Shown piece by piece: positions 32,509-44,699 of a stretch of 64,000 bases of DNA. The position numbers and the translations under genes are program-made. The notes under the pieces are model-generated. The model was not told the origin of the DNA, ran no database searches, and saw only the letters and a program-made list of their open reading frames with translations. How positions within the stretch are numbered: position 1 is the stretch's first letter; every line of letters starts with the position of its first letter. Source of the stretch: Clarireedia homoeocarpa (Eukaryota; Ascomycota; Leotiomycetes; Helotiales; Rutstroemiaceae). The stretch lies in assembly GCA_001465935.1 (NCBI GenBank), contig LNKV01000008.1, forward strand, positions 372,001 through 436,000, read 5' to 3'.

Positions 32509-34721
32509 TTGCGAGTATTTGCCGTGCTCACGCTTAAATCGTCGTCGAAAACATCGACCTTGGTGGAGGCGAACTTTCGTGCACTCACTCCCCTCTCGAA
32601 TAATAAGTCTAGTTCCGCAAATGATCGACCCTTTGGCTCAGGTACTCGGAAATATGTATAGATGATACAGCAGAAACATATTCCAGCCTATCAATATCGT
32701 TAATACAGGAGGAGACTGTGAAAGAAAGGATATCGCCACTGCAGCCATTTATTTAGTACATACCCAGAAGAAGCCAGTGAAGTTACTCCAGTTCCACTCC
32801 CCGGGGTTGAGCATATAGGGGGTGACGACGCTACAGATTATGCCGACGATATTGCTAGAAACTGTTAGCGGTGGCTAAGACAATTGTTAGTGTGGAAGGA
32901 CGTACTAAAGATTTCTTCCAAGCACGACAGTCTTGATTTGGAGACGGCGGGTGGAAAGTTCCGCAACCAGAGAGTAGCAAACTGTTCCCACAGAGAGTTG
33001 GTATGCCAATGCCCAGATTAACATGATACTACCAGTCGCAAGTGATGCTGCACTCTTATGAGACTCTGGAACAAGCCCCAAGAAGCCCATAATGAACAGC
33101 ATGGTGCACAGAACGCACAATCCACAGAGAAAGAGAGTTCTATCCAAAGAAGTCAGTCGCAGGATGGCATGTACAGTTTGATTGACTAACCTTCTACCAA
33201 TGCCCATACTCATCAGAAACCAAGCACCGAAGACTCCGGCCATGTTGATACCGTACTGACCCAATGCAAAATCGTACGAGGTAGATGTTGGTAGCCCCGC
33301 TTGTTCAAGGAAATACCTAGAGCGACAATTAGTATCAGAACTTGAGTATGTCAAATGACTATACATACGAAGAGTAACCGGAGAAAGAGTTCCCACTTAG
33401 ATTCTGCATAGCCCATACCATGCAGACTATCTCAGTCCGACGTCTATCAACACCCCTGAAACAGTCGAGATAACTAGCACCTTTCGTAATCTAGATTCGA
33501 AGTCAGTAATTGTACCGATAATAATGTTAATGAATCACGGACCTTCTCCTCAATTGCGGTGGTGTGCACCATCATTGCAATAGTTTCGTCTGCGTCAAAG
33601 TCCGTCTCCTTATTGAGACTAGTCAAGCGTAGGAGTGATTTTTTGGCTTCCTCGACTCTACCCTTTCTGACCAGCCACCAAGGTGATTCAGGAGCAAGAG
33701 CGATACCAACCAAGAGGGGTACAGGCCACATCCACTACAACAAAGTTAGAATTTTTCCGGCCATTTGTGTGCATTACGAAATATTTCATACCTGTAGAGC
33801 ATAAGGAATTCGATATGCCCACTCATCTGTTCGCGGTAGCATAGCTTTGATAACACCAATACCAATTGTCTGACCAAGACCCCAACAAAAGTTGACGTAA
33901 GTCGTAAGATATCCTCTCAGTCCCAAAGGGCATACTTCGGATGCGTATGTAATCGTTACTAAAGATCACAAGTCAGAAAACGGTAAGGCCTAAGTCGCAT
34001 CTTCTACTTACGAGTTTGAAAAACTCCCCACGGCTGCAACATGTTAGCAGAAGATTTCTTTGTAAAGCAATCGCTTAACTTACAATACCGCACAGGACTT
34101 CGGCAACCTGAAGCGCAATGACATTTTGGGCAGTAAAGAAGATAGCGGTAAATGCGATGATGAGACTCAAGCAAGCCATGACGGTATATCGATATCCAAA
34201 CCGTTCCGAAACCCATCCATTAATGAAAAGACCGATGATTTCTCCGACATTTGCACCCTAAGAAAGATTGACACGTGAGTTGATGATCGCCACCAGACAG
34301 AATTTGTCTTACGTTACTGAGTCCGGCTTGCCATCTGGCTGGCACTTGATAACTGCCGTCGGGCAACTGTTCACCGTACTTCTGGTTGAACTGAGGGAAA
34401 GCATCTGAAGAGCTGTGAGCGACTAGGTAATCATCCCTGGATTTTTCGGGACTCACAGAAGTTATTCAGTAAACAAACATCATAACCTTCCATGGCGATA
34501 CATGTAGAGATAAGAACAGACCACGCGACAGCTTTCGGATACAGTCTCAGACCCTGAAGCAACGACATGTTGTGCTCTTTCTCGGTCGCTGACCTCGCAT
34601 CCTTGAGCATCTGCTCGGTCGACTTTGTAACATTGAGGTGATCCTCCTCCGGGAAATGGAGGGGACCTTCCTTTGCCGTGTTATTGTCGTGCATAGTAGT
34701 GTTTGGGTGCGATTGAGACAT
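32454..34721 (-). CDS. MFS sugar transporter, maltose-permease-like
   Basis: Eleven exons on the minus strand: 34721-34457, 34404-34313, 34257-34084, 34033-34012, 33958-33792, 33734-33543, 33490-33369, 33316-33191, 33139-32906, 32854-32764 and 32687-32454. All phases close to 572 aa. Exon 4 is only 22 nt. Most introns are 51-57 bp. Sugar-porter hallmarks are the hydrophilic N-terminal tail, MEGYDVCLLNNFYAFPQF, ERFGYR, PESPWWLVRKGR, the SYLDCFRGVDRRRTEIVC segment typical of maltose/alpha-glucoside permeases, GYSSYFLEQAG and VPEPKGRSFAELDLLFERGV. It would import oligosaccharides with protons at the plasma membrane. The exact sugar is not predictable. Confidence 0.92.
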
Positions 34722-35439
34722 AATTCCGGGAACCCCACGACTCTTATACTCGTTCCACGCTGAGCGAGCGACTAGACAATGCGGGGTAAGGTTTCCAGGT
34801 CTTCGCGTCTCGCGTTACCGTGGTACTGTGAATCTGGGGAAAAGAATCCTCGAATGGAAGTTCCTGTTTCCTCTTTCTTAAAAGTTTTTAATCTGTTTAG
34901 TCAGGAAATTGCGGGGTTTGGCGGTGGCACTAATTGGGTAATATTGTAGCGGTAGCCGACCCTGTAGGCCACGGCACCTTTTCTCCGTGTCCAATCAATG
35001 GTACGCAGAGATGAACAAATGACAGTTGTAAATCTTGGATCGGGTAGAAGTTGCTTGGTAGTGTCCGGATGTGGCAATTCAATAGTAAGTACAGTAAGAG
35101 GCTGTAGATCTTCTGATCTTCAGTGAGCTGCAGGAGAAGGCGTTGCGGCGTCTCTGCGTTTGCCGAAGATGGAGGATCACGATACTCCAAATTACGGATG
35201 AGAAGAGGCGCTGACGAAAAGCAAAGACACAAAGAGCAAGCGCGGTAATCGCTGGCAAAGGACTTGTCGAGTTGTTTAATACATAGTAGATGATCAAAAG
35301 GGAAACTTCTAGAAAGGAAAAGGATAATTAGCGGTCTGAAGATATCGGTGTTTTTACGAAGGACATTGTAAGTCTTACATATTGAACTTTCCAGCAGGTA
35401 CTTCCGTACTTCGTAGACGAGAGCTCATCGTGTCGTGTC

Positions 35440-35481
35440 GTTCAATGTTCCATGTTCCATGTTCAATGTTCCATGTTCAAT
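35440..35481. repeat. Heptamer tandem repeat, six units
   Basis: Six consecutive 7-mers of the form GTTCMAT: GTTCAAT, GTTCCAT, GTTCCAT, GTTCAAT, GTTCCAT, GTTCAAT. Confidence 0.85.
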
Positions 35482-35931
35482 GCATTATCGGTAGCAGTTC
35501 CATCATCTCAATTCAAGGCAATTCAAGGCCGTGGGTGCATGGTGGAGCCGCACACAGTCGAGCTAGTCGGTACACGTTCTAACCTCATAAAGCTCGTTTT
35601 CCCGACTTTCTTCTCCTTGCCAGTGGAGTGCATCGATCATTGGCCATGGAAACCACTTCGGAGCCGGGTTGAACTGTCTGATTGTGGGGGAGGAATGAGG
35701 GGGAACAAACACATGGAAATTTCTAGACATCCTTTCATAACTAGAATCGACAAATAGCCATAACATCGGACGAACTCGGGACATCTGCTGTATTGTCAGG
35801 ACCACGTGATAGATTGTAGTTTATTGAGCCTTGGGAGAGGGAAGCCCCGCCGCCCCGCCCACCCGGAGATTTATCTGCCGGTGGTACGCATGATTGCAAA
35901 TAGCGACTGCAAATGATGACCTGATGGCTCG

Positions 35932-35966
35932 CTCTCTTTCTTTCTTTCTTTCTTTCTATATATATA

Positions 35967-36001
<35 letters not shown>

Positions 36002-36023
36002 CTCTCTATCTCTCTTTCTTTCC
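35932..36023. repeat. TTTC/TC/TA microsatellite
   Basis: Runs of TTTC, TATA, TC and TTTC again over about 90 bp, immediately downstream of the hydrolase stop (minus-strand gene). Confidence 0.9.
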
Positions 36024-36145
36024 ATTCTATCTACATCCATCATGTCGTTGTTGAAGCGACGACAGTGGAGAAAGTCATGTCTATCAAATACATTACCACG
36101 TCCAAGGATAATACCTGTTCTCTTAACCTTCTCATTTCAATCTAT

Positions 36146-37443
36146 TCATTCCCCTTCCAAAATCCTCTTCAAGCATTTTACCACCTTCCTGAAATCCTCG
36201 TCTTGCCGGCTCGCAAACCTAACCATGGCCCCATGTGTCTTGTTCAATCGAATCACGACATCTTTTCTTTCTTCTTCCTCCTTGCCGACCTCTTTTACCT
36301 TTCCATATTCTACTCCGCTCTCAATCTTACCTTTGCCTTCCATTCCTGCCTGCACCTTGCCACCTCCTTCCCCAATCTCCCTAAACCAAATGACTCCCCA
36401 GTTCTTTCCCTTTTCTAGTTTCTCAAACTCCTCAGCACCCTTCCTTAACCACAACCCCTCTCTCCTCAACTCCCTCATCTCCTCACTAAGTACATCATCG
36501 GGCAACCCCTCAACCATACTCAAAGATTCAAAGCCCATATTTTGCGCCACTCCGAAGAAAAGGATTGCTTGAGTGGCGGTAAGTAGTGGAGATGCGAACG
36601 GTAACGTGGATATAGCCTGTAGGGCATTAGATGGCACATATTAAGATGGATAGCAGAGCAATGACATTGGGTAAATGGAAGAGATGCTAAATGCATGAAA
36701 GAAGAGGGAACTCACTGCTTTAAGTAAAGGACCCCCAAAGCTATGTGCAATCCAGATTATTTTCCTTTCCGATTCCTGCGATGTGCCGCATCAGTTGCTT
36801 CCTTATTGGGGTTCTTGTTTCACTTTTCTGTCGACAGCATGCATGCTGCTCAAACCCCGGAAATCGAAATTCAAGTCCACTCACCTTACCAGTCCTGACA
36901 CTCTCGACACCTCTCACTAGCCCCGCACAGACCTTTTCCACCTTCTCAGTCCCACCGTATCCATAACTGAGGACCCTGAATTTGAACTTCTTCCTCTCTG
37001 CTCCTGACTTGCCTGCCCTACTCGCCTCCATACCAAATCCATCTTGTATTTCCACCCCTTCCGCATCCTTCCTCTGTTTCTCATCCCTCATCGTTTCTCC
37101 GCGCTGATAGTCTACCTTGTTTACTCCTCCAAATTCCCGTGGTAACAGATCCCTCAACCACAACACCTTAGTTTCCCTTTCTGTCCACGAATCCACTGGA
37201 TGACCATTTTGCCCATGAAGAGCTATTATACTGATTCAACCCTCAGCAATCATCATCTTTCATAGCAGATGGGGGGATGTACTCAATATCTGCATTTTCT
37301 TCATCGTGCAAGATCTTCAGACCGACTGCTGAGGGGTCCGATGAGGGTACTACTGCAGGTGAAATGATCGTCGCATTATCTGACTGAATCCCGAGGTTGC
37401 GAGATGAAAGTTTAGACGACAGCTTTCTGTAGAACTTTTTCAT
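36146..37443 (-). CDS. Alpha/beta hydrolase, serine-esterase (DUF676-like) type
   Basis: Exons (minus) 37443-37283, 37230-36885, 36775-36716 and 36616-36146, with introns of 52, 109 and 99 bp, give 345 aa. The oxyanion region reads DIIALHGQNGHPVDSWT. WLRDLLPREF is the family motif after it. The nucleophile Ser sits in IIWIAHSFGGPLLKA, and the catalytic His is probably in THGAMVRFASRQDEDF. These residues match the hydrolase domain often found alone or at the N-terminus of fungal NLR proteins. Here it stands alone with a short basic N-terminal tail. It is a divergent relative of the hydrolase at 55180-57233. The middle is unusually rich in Lys, Arg and Glu. Confidence 0.8.
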
Positions 37444-38695
37444 ACTTCGAAAGACCTATGATCGTGAGTTGAGTGAATAAGAGATGCACAATTGTAGGAG
37501 TCAGTAGCGGAGTTTGGCGTGTAAAGCGGGGGAGGTGGATAGATCACACAGCGGTCAACCAATAGTGTGTATAATTTCGTACTCACTGGCAATAATCCTT
37601 AGGAAATCTATAGTATAGTGTAAAATACATATTGTGAGTGAAATCTTTATACGAGGAAAAAATAGCACCCTCATCACGAAAGTACTGTCACAATCACGTG
37701 ATACTCTGCCCCCACTACCACCGGTTTATAACCAACTTCCTAAGTTATGCATCTCAATCAAAAGTTTCCGTGTTAAGTCATGAAAAGTCGAAATTAATCA
37801 TCGAGCAGCTACCTCTAATTCTTGAACAGAACCAACAAGTCGGAAATTATAGTTCCATTGCTATGCATATTACCAGCTATTATTCCTACCACTACTTCTC
37901 TGCTTCTTTAATGTTCGCAAGTAAAACTAAGAGAAAATAAGAGCTTGGTCTAGAGGACATGTGTTTGTGAAGGTAGAAAGGAAATTATAGATTTACATTG
38001 GAATTCAGCGCTAGGAGAAGCGAGAAAGAAAAAAGGGGGGGTGGGACGGGGGAGGGGGTTATGATTAAGTTTTGTGGTTGCTTGGGAAGGACGGAAGGGT
38101 TAGGGAGTTTGGGGGGAGTAGGTTTTTTGTGCCGTGTAGGATATGAGAGGGGATTTTTGCGCTTGCAGATGGTGTTGTTGGGGATAAGTTGATTTTAGAT
38201 GGAAGTTTAAGGAGGAGGAGGAGCATTTTGGAGTTGGCGAGGGTGAGGTTGTGTGATGAGGAGGTCAGTGCGGAGGTTTTGGCGGAGTTGTTGCCTATGG
38301 ATGAGTTGGCTGAGTTGTAGATGAGAGGAGAGTGATGGATGCGTTTACTTGTGGCACTGCTATGAGTATTACTTTTACTTGCCCGATTTCAACAGCGGTG
38401 TGTAAACTGACGATGAATAGTGCTTTGTCACGGCAGTATCAGAAATCAATTATGAAGCTACTGGTATTATGATCCCGATGGAAAACCGTAATTTGGGGGA
38501 AATAACAGCACTTTTGAAGAAATGGCTCGGTGATATTTGAGAACTTTGGACGGGAAGAGCATCATTGGGCGCCCATTGTGAATTTTGGATGGAGGATGAA
38601 AGTCAGAAGATAGACTATTGATGCAATTGAAATTAAAATTATCATTAAATAACTATTTCAATCCTCATAACTAAATCCATCATCCTCACCCGTAC
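37444..38695. other. Intergenic with a possible coding remnant at 38147-38320
   Basis: Mostly AT-rich, then a G-rich plus strand from 37998. A 57-codon open stretch (38147-38320) reads like protein (ADGVVGDKLILDGSLRRRRS, then LAELLPMDELAEL and a stop) but has no start and no recognisable family. It is probably the 3' remnant of a lost gene. Confidence 0.35.
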
Positions 38696-40656
38696 CTACG
38701 GGCTATACTCCTCCGGCACCGCCGGCCACCCATCCACCCCATCCAACACCAGCAGCGCCATCCCCCCACTAAAATGCACCTGAATATGGCAATGCAGCAA
38801 CCACGCCCCCGGATTCACCACGCGATACCTAAGCGCCAACCACGTGGGCCCGGTCGCAGCAGGCGGCGTCGCGTACGTATCGCGGATCTGCGGGGTCACC
38901 AGATTGAAATTCTCGGGGATGGATTTCATGGCTTCGGCTACGGAGGAGTAGGTCCATGGCCCGTGGCCCTGGCCGATGACGAAGAATTTGTTCGAGTGCT
39001 TGTGGATGGGGTGCGGGGGTTGCAGGGGAGAGGAGACGTGCAGGATGAGGTCGATGGTGGTGCTATTTAGAGTTCTGATAGTGAGGCCATCGGGGGCGGT
39101 AGAGGGGGAGAAGAGGACAGGGGTTGCATCTTCGAGCGAGAGGGGGAAGCTGGTGTTGCCGAGAGCCCAGAGATAGGATTCACCGTTGCGTTTGATGGTT
39201 AGAATGTGCGTTTGAGCGATGGTGTCCTGGGATACGTCTTCGGATGGGTAGGGGATGATTTTTGATTCGTCTAGGAGAGTATAGTTGGCCGAAGTAAGTT
39301 GTCCCGTGACGTCGATAAATGGTTCTGAGGGCTGCTGCTGCTGCTGCTGTTGTTGTTGTTGCTCCGGCAAATTGAGAGACTGCGAATATGTCAAAACCGC
39401 AGTTCCATTGATTATCTGCCCAATCCCTGCATTCGCTACCCGGATTGTATAGTCTCCAAACGGCTTATCCAGTTTCACCATCACGGAATATCGAGCTCCA
39501 TTTGTCAAAGTAATCGCGTCCGCCAAAACTGGTTCGATGTACCGTCCATCGACGGCGTAGACGTGCATAGAGTGCTCGTCAATCGAGAACGTGAGAGATG
39601 ATGCGATCGCGGCGCTGATAACATCATAACTGACGTACAATGCGTCTGGATTGGCAAATAACTGCTCTATGCCCCCTTGTGATGGGGTACAGCCGGAAAA
39701 TACAGATGAGTAAATAGCACTGTTGTTGTGGGGGTAGTTTCCTTGCGCTGCTGTGTTTGATGCTGGAAGACACCTAGAAAACCGTCAATCTTCCCGTCTC
39801 TATACATTTCTTCTTTGAAACAGGTTGCTGGCACATACCCAGTATCCGTATAACTCTCATTCCCCAGCACCGCTTTCCTTGCCCCAGTCGTGAATGCATC
39901 CAAAACCGGTCTCCCCAAACATCCTACCGACCCCTTCCCATTCACCAACAAAGCATTCACACAGAAAGCATCCCGCCCCATGGCTTTCTCCGCGCTCCAC
40001 AACTCCTCAGAGGTCAGTTGGCGAACATCTGATAGTAGGATAGGCGTTGTATTATCCTCAGCCTTTCGCATGGCTTCAAAATCTCGCTCATCTTCGGAAA
40101 TCATCGAGAATGGTCGTTCTACCGAACTATCTGGGCGGATATAGATCGCACCGTACAGACCATCTTCCTGTTGCCCTCGGCTGTGGGAATGGTAGAAATA
40201 GCTTCCATAATTTGTTGCGCGCCATTTATAGAGGAAGGTGTCTCCTGGTGCAATAGGCCTTTGCGCAATTCCGGGAGTGCCGTCAGACCAGGGAGTACCG
40301 TCTTGCTCAATACCTAGGAAGAGAAAGCGTTAGTATAATCATCATTCAAATAAGGTGCTTGATTGCGCTGTACCATGAAAGTGAACGGCAGTAGGGAACG
40401 GAAGGTTGTTGATGACTAGAAATTCTACATTGTCCCCTTGCTGCAATTCGAGCGAAGGAGCTGGGAATTGGCCATTTGCTAAGATCATCTTCCGAGGTAT
40501 CCCAGCGGGATGCCAGTCGTCCCATGTCAGTGTAACTTGGAAGCGTACGGTGTTTTGGGACAGTTTGATTATTTCATCGTAGGCGTTCACGAATGGTACT
40601 AGGCATAATGATAGTAGAAGAGCCGGCAATGCCAGGCCGTTGGTAAAAAGATTCAT
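38696..40656 (-). CDS. Laccase-like multicopper oxidase
   Basis: Exons (minus) 40656-40374, 40313-39839 and 39773-38696 give 611 aa. The introns are 60 and 65 bp. The ATG at 40656 starts a clear signal peptide (MNLFTNGLALPALLLSLCLV); an ATG at 40689 is less likely. The four copper blocks are present in order: HFHG with EQDGTPWSDG, YFYHSHSRGQQEDGLYG, HPIHKHSNKFFVIGQG and LLHCHIQVHFSGGMAL. The enzyme is probably secreted, oxidising phenols or metal ions with O2. The HFHG and YHSHSR forms differ from the HWHG and WYHSH of classical laccases. A run of ten Gln encoded by a CTG/TTG tract (39331-39363 on the plus strand) lies in the second cupredoxin region and may vary in length between strains. 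Confidence 0.9.
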
Positions 40657-41736
40657 GATGGGAAAGGCAAAGAAAGTACAATTTACCACTTTCAGCCATT
40701 AGGATACAAGTTTCTCATATGTATATATATATATAAGAGATTTTCACGGCAAAACGGTATACTGCTATGTTGTTCTGAGACTTTGACCCTTCCCATGTGG
40801 GTCGCCAGCCGTGCTTCCTGAACTATGTGAGTAGATTATAGCTAACGATTGAACCAATCAGCGACTTCAATAAAGGGGGAGGGGAAACAAAATGATAGCT
40901 ATCAGGACTTGATATTCGCAAGTAGCATATGAAAGAAACTGAACAAAACAGAAGACAAGACAGAAAACAATCATAAAAACAAGAGAACACTACTCCTATC
41001 ATCTTCTTACCTATTCTATAACCAGTAACTGTATCTATAACATAACACCAAGAACTATCTGCATTACTGTCTGCACTTACTAAAGCGCACAAAGATACGA
41101 AGTATATAAAAGATCAACATCAATATCTAAAAACCAAAAAAACAAATCGACTTTCTCTGTAATGCTCTAGACCGGCCAAACGATTGATCTTCATATATCC
41201 GCTTTATATCCGTGACTGACTGACTTACTTGACTAAACTGACTTACTTGACTTAGTATTTGTACAGTATAGTATTACTAACTTATATACTCACCGCTACA
41301 AACTACCTTACAAATCATTATCAATTCTAAATACAAAGTTTTATACTTAAAATGATTTTCTCGATATAAGTTGAAAGAGCAATAAATACACCGATAAAAC
41401 CATCTGCATAAAAATCACTGGTTCGCCGAGTCGATTTAATAAAACCATTATAAGATCAACTTTGTTTGTTCATCTAAATCCGGATCCATTCTATCGTATC
41501 GTATCCTATCTTATCCTATCCTATCTTATCCAAACCCCACAATGCGTACACAGTACTAATGCCGCCTTGCTATCCAGCCCATCCGTCTAACTGTACATAA
41601 TACTTCCTTCATCCTCATCCGACTCTCCTTTTTCATCCCCCAATCTCATCTACACCACTTCTCAATTTCACACCCATCTCCCACTATTCACTCCTCAAGA
41701 AACATGTATACACATCCCCTCTCAACATACACCCCT
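40657..41736. other. Intergenic; short pentamer tract, no supported gene
   Basis: Laccase promoter and 3' flank of the glycerol-3-phosphate dehydrogenase. A TATCC-type tract lies at 41491-41530. The minus frame 40823-41092 is hydrophobic but unsupported. Confidence 0.5.
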
Positions 41737-44009
41737 TTACCGCTCAGCCGGCGCACCCTTCTTAATGCCCGGCGCACCCTTCAAATCGCTCTCGAGTTCA
41801 TCTCCCGGCTGATCATGCCTCGAGTACATTTTATACTCGACCGAGTCCTTGAAATCCAACTTCCCGCTCTCCACCTGTTTTCTCGTCGCACCCAGCTTAG
41901 ATTTAGGGAGACCCATTGATTCGAGAAATTTGACAGCTGCAAAAACGCACGTAAAGTTAGTAGATTGAACCTTGAGAGTATGGGTATAATTGTGGTGAGG
42001 GGGACTAGGGAAGGGGAGGATCGAGTAAACGATCCAAAGTATAGAGGTAGTAGGTATTGGGAAGAGTAAACAATTGGGAACATACTATCAGTCCACTCAA
42101 CATCCTTTCTCTTACTACTCCAGTTGAGCTCCTCTGCCATAATATCGATAACCTTTGGCGTCGCCTCCAACGCCGCCTGTGCGTTCAAGAATGCCAATCG
42201 CGTTCTCCTAGCCAAAACATCCACTGCTGTCTGCGCATACTCATGTCTCACCGCATATCTAATCTCACCATCCACAAACGGATACAACGGACTGATTCTC
42301 TTTCCTCTAACCGGGAAACGCTGCTCTGTCGGACTGCTGAGAGCCGCAACTGTCCAGGCTCTGTCGCCATAGGATTCAGTAAGATGTTTGGCGATGTCTG
42401 TTTCGACACCGAAATGTTGAATTAAATTAATAAAGAGAGTTTTGGAAAAGCCATGGGCGCCAATTAATTTGACCTGGTGGGTTTGACATGAACCATCAAG
42501 GCGTGCACCGTCGTCGATCAATTCACTGCCGGAGACGTTTGGTGCGTTGGTGACGGGTCGCGGTTGGAGTTTGAATTCCTTGATGGCTTCGTCGACGCAT
42601 TCTTCGGCCATTTGACGGTATGTGGTCCATTTACCACCGGCGCAGGTGAGAAGACCAGAGGGTGAGACGTTGATCAGATGGTTACGGACAAGAGCTTCGG
42701 TGTTTTTCGCGTTGGGGTTCTTGACAAGAGGTCGGATACCGGACCAAGCAGCGAGAACATCGCCACGGCGCACATTGATGTCTGGTGCTAGATAGTGGCG
42801 GATTTCGGAAAGAATCCAGTCAATTTCCTTTTCGCCTGCCACTGGGTTGTATTCGATTTGAGTAGGTGCATCAGTGGTACCAGCGATTGTGTTTCCTTGC
42901 CAAGGAAGAAAGAAAATAACTCTGCCATCGGAAGTTTTAGGATCAATCAGACCCATCTTCTGTGGGCTGTAGTATCCAGGAAGAATGACGTGAACTCCCG
43001 AACTGGGCGCAACGATTTCCTTCACCTCCTGGTCGTCCATCTTTCTGATGGCGTCTGTGAAAGGTCCAGTTGCGTTGATAATACCCCTTGCTCTGATGTT
43101 GAATTCTTGTGGTTTCTTTCCGTCCTTCTCGTCAATTAGATCCCGAACTTTGGCGCCACATAATCTGCCATTGGCGTCTTTCTCGAGAGAGGTGACTTCG
43201 AGATGGTTGACAACAGTTCCACCATAAAGGGCAGCGGTCATAGCCAATGAAACGTTCATTCTTGAATCATTGTGGGCTCCATCGTAGTAAACCAGTGCGC
43301 CAACCAAATTATCCTTCTTCAACATAGGGAAAGCATCCAAAGCCTTACTCCTCGTCAAGAAGTAGGAAGTCTCAATGCCCTCGGAACCAGCCAGGAAATC
43401 GTAGCACTTCGTACCAGCCCAGTAGTAAGGTGCCTTCCACCATTTGTCTAATGGCAGCATAATTGGCAGCCAACTCGACAAATGCGGTGCCGTGTCCAAA
43501 AAGTATTTTCGCTCCCTCAACGCCTCCTTGACCAATGCATACTGATTATAATCCAATTCCCAAACAGCTTTTTCCAAATATCGTACACCACCATGAACCA
43601 GCTTTGTACTCTTACTACTCGTTCCACTGCTGAAATCGTCTCGTTCGACCACTGCCACCTTCAAACCTCTTGTAGCAGCGTCGAGCGCTATTCCTGAGCC
43701 CGTAGCACCTCCACCAATAACGAGTAAATCGTACACATCATCTTCGTTTTGTGGTGTCGATGCCGCGGATGCTCCTTTCGACCCTCCACTCCTCTTCAGA
43801 TCTGCAATTTGTTCTGCTCTCGATTTCACCTTGGGGAACCGTGGAGGGTGAAATTTGCCGTCGGCGCCATAGCCAAACGGAGGAACGACGGCAGAATCCA
43901 AACCAGGAATATTCCGTGGGCGGTATGTGTAGTATAAAATGCCACCTCCCACAGCTGCGGCCCCGGATGTGTAGAGTAAAGATCGTGCGAATCTTTGTCG
44001 AAATGCCAT
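41737..44009 (-). CDS. GUT2: FAD-dependent glycerol-3-phosphate dehydrogenase, mitochondrial
   Basis: Exons (minus) 44009-42086 and 41936-41737 around a 149-bp intron (GTATGT, TTGCAG) give 707 aa. A short basic N-terminus and a hydrophobic stretch (residues 11-28) fit mitochondrial targeting and inner-membrane anchoring. The FAD loop LLVIGGGATGSGIALDAATR starts at residue 95. KSTKLVHGGVRYLE, GPFTDAIRKMD, AGTTDAPT and TCAGGKWTTYRQMAEECVD are conserved in the family. The enzyme oxidises glycerol-3-phosphate to dihydroxyacetone phosphate and passes electrons to ubiquinone, working in glycerol use and the glycerol-phosphate shuttle. It is a single-copy housekeeping gene, so the locus is not a purely accessory region. 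Confidence 0.95.
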
Positions 44010-44646
44010 TCTCGATAGGAGGGTCGTCGTATGGCGGGAGAGAGCGAGGGGTATGAGAGAAGAAGGAGCGAAAATGAGGGAGAGGGATGGATTTCAAGTT
44101 GGCGTTGGAGCTGCGAGCGCGGGCGCAGGCGCAAGTGGAGGAAGGTTTATGTGGAGAATCTGATTCGTGTTGGTTTTGATGATCTATGTGCTAAACTGGT
44201 AAATTTCAGTTGAATGCAGATCAGCCCGCTTTATGGAGCGCACTAAAGAATCATGTGCAACTGGGTTTTTGATGGAGATACTCGGTCGTTGTCAGTACAA
44301 GATGATGTTGGACAGCTTTGGGAGGGGGAGGCTTGGAATTTTGGATAAGAGATGTATGTATGTAGGAGTTGAGAGAATGAATGAATTGCAATAATCCATT
44401 GACCTCGATGGTCGCATCAAGTATGTACGGAGCGATTAGCTATATAGGATTGAGGACTGAGGAGAATTACAGACAGAGACAATTGAGGAATATATTGTAT
44501 TGTATTGTATAGTATGGTCGAGTTTCATAAGGAGGGGAAAATATTGTGATGTTACCCTGTCCGGGCGTACATGCAGCACCCACCATCCATCCATGCAGCC
44601 AGCCAGATACACAGCGCCATCTCTCTCTCACCCAACTCCAGCTCCT

Positions 44647-44699
44647 CCACAAGCAAACAATGGATTAGGAAATCCACAAGCAAACAATAGATTAGGAAA
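44647..44699. repeat. 27-bp tandem duplication
   Basis: Two copies starting at 44647 and 44674, each containing ACAAGCAAACAAT and GATTAGGAAA; one mismatch in the shared part. Confidence 0.85.

Larger units (their letters stand above)
34722..36145. other. Intergenic with simple repeats; no supported gene
   Basis: Transporter promoter side. It holds the 7-bp tandem repeat (35440-35481) and a long TTTC/TC microsatellite (35932-36023). Open frames across the pyrimidine-rich tract (35894-36418 and 36042-36572) are composition artefacts or antisense to the hydrolase gene. Confidence 0.5.

Noticed and set aside
35894..36572. Two long plus-strand frames of 174-176 codons
   Set aside because: They translate a pyrimidine microsatellite and the antisense of the hydrolase exon; the composition explains their openness.
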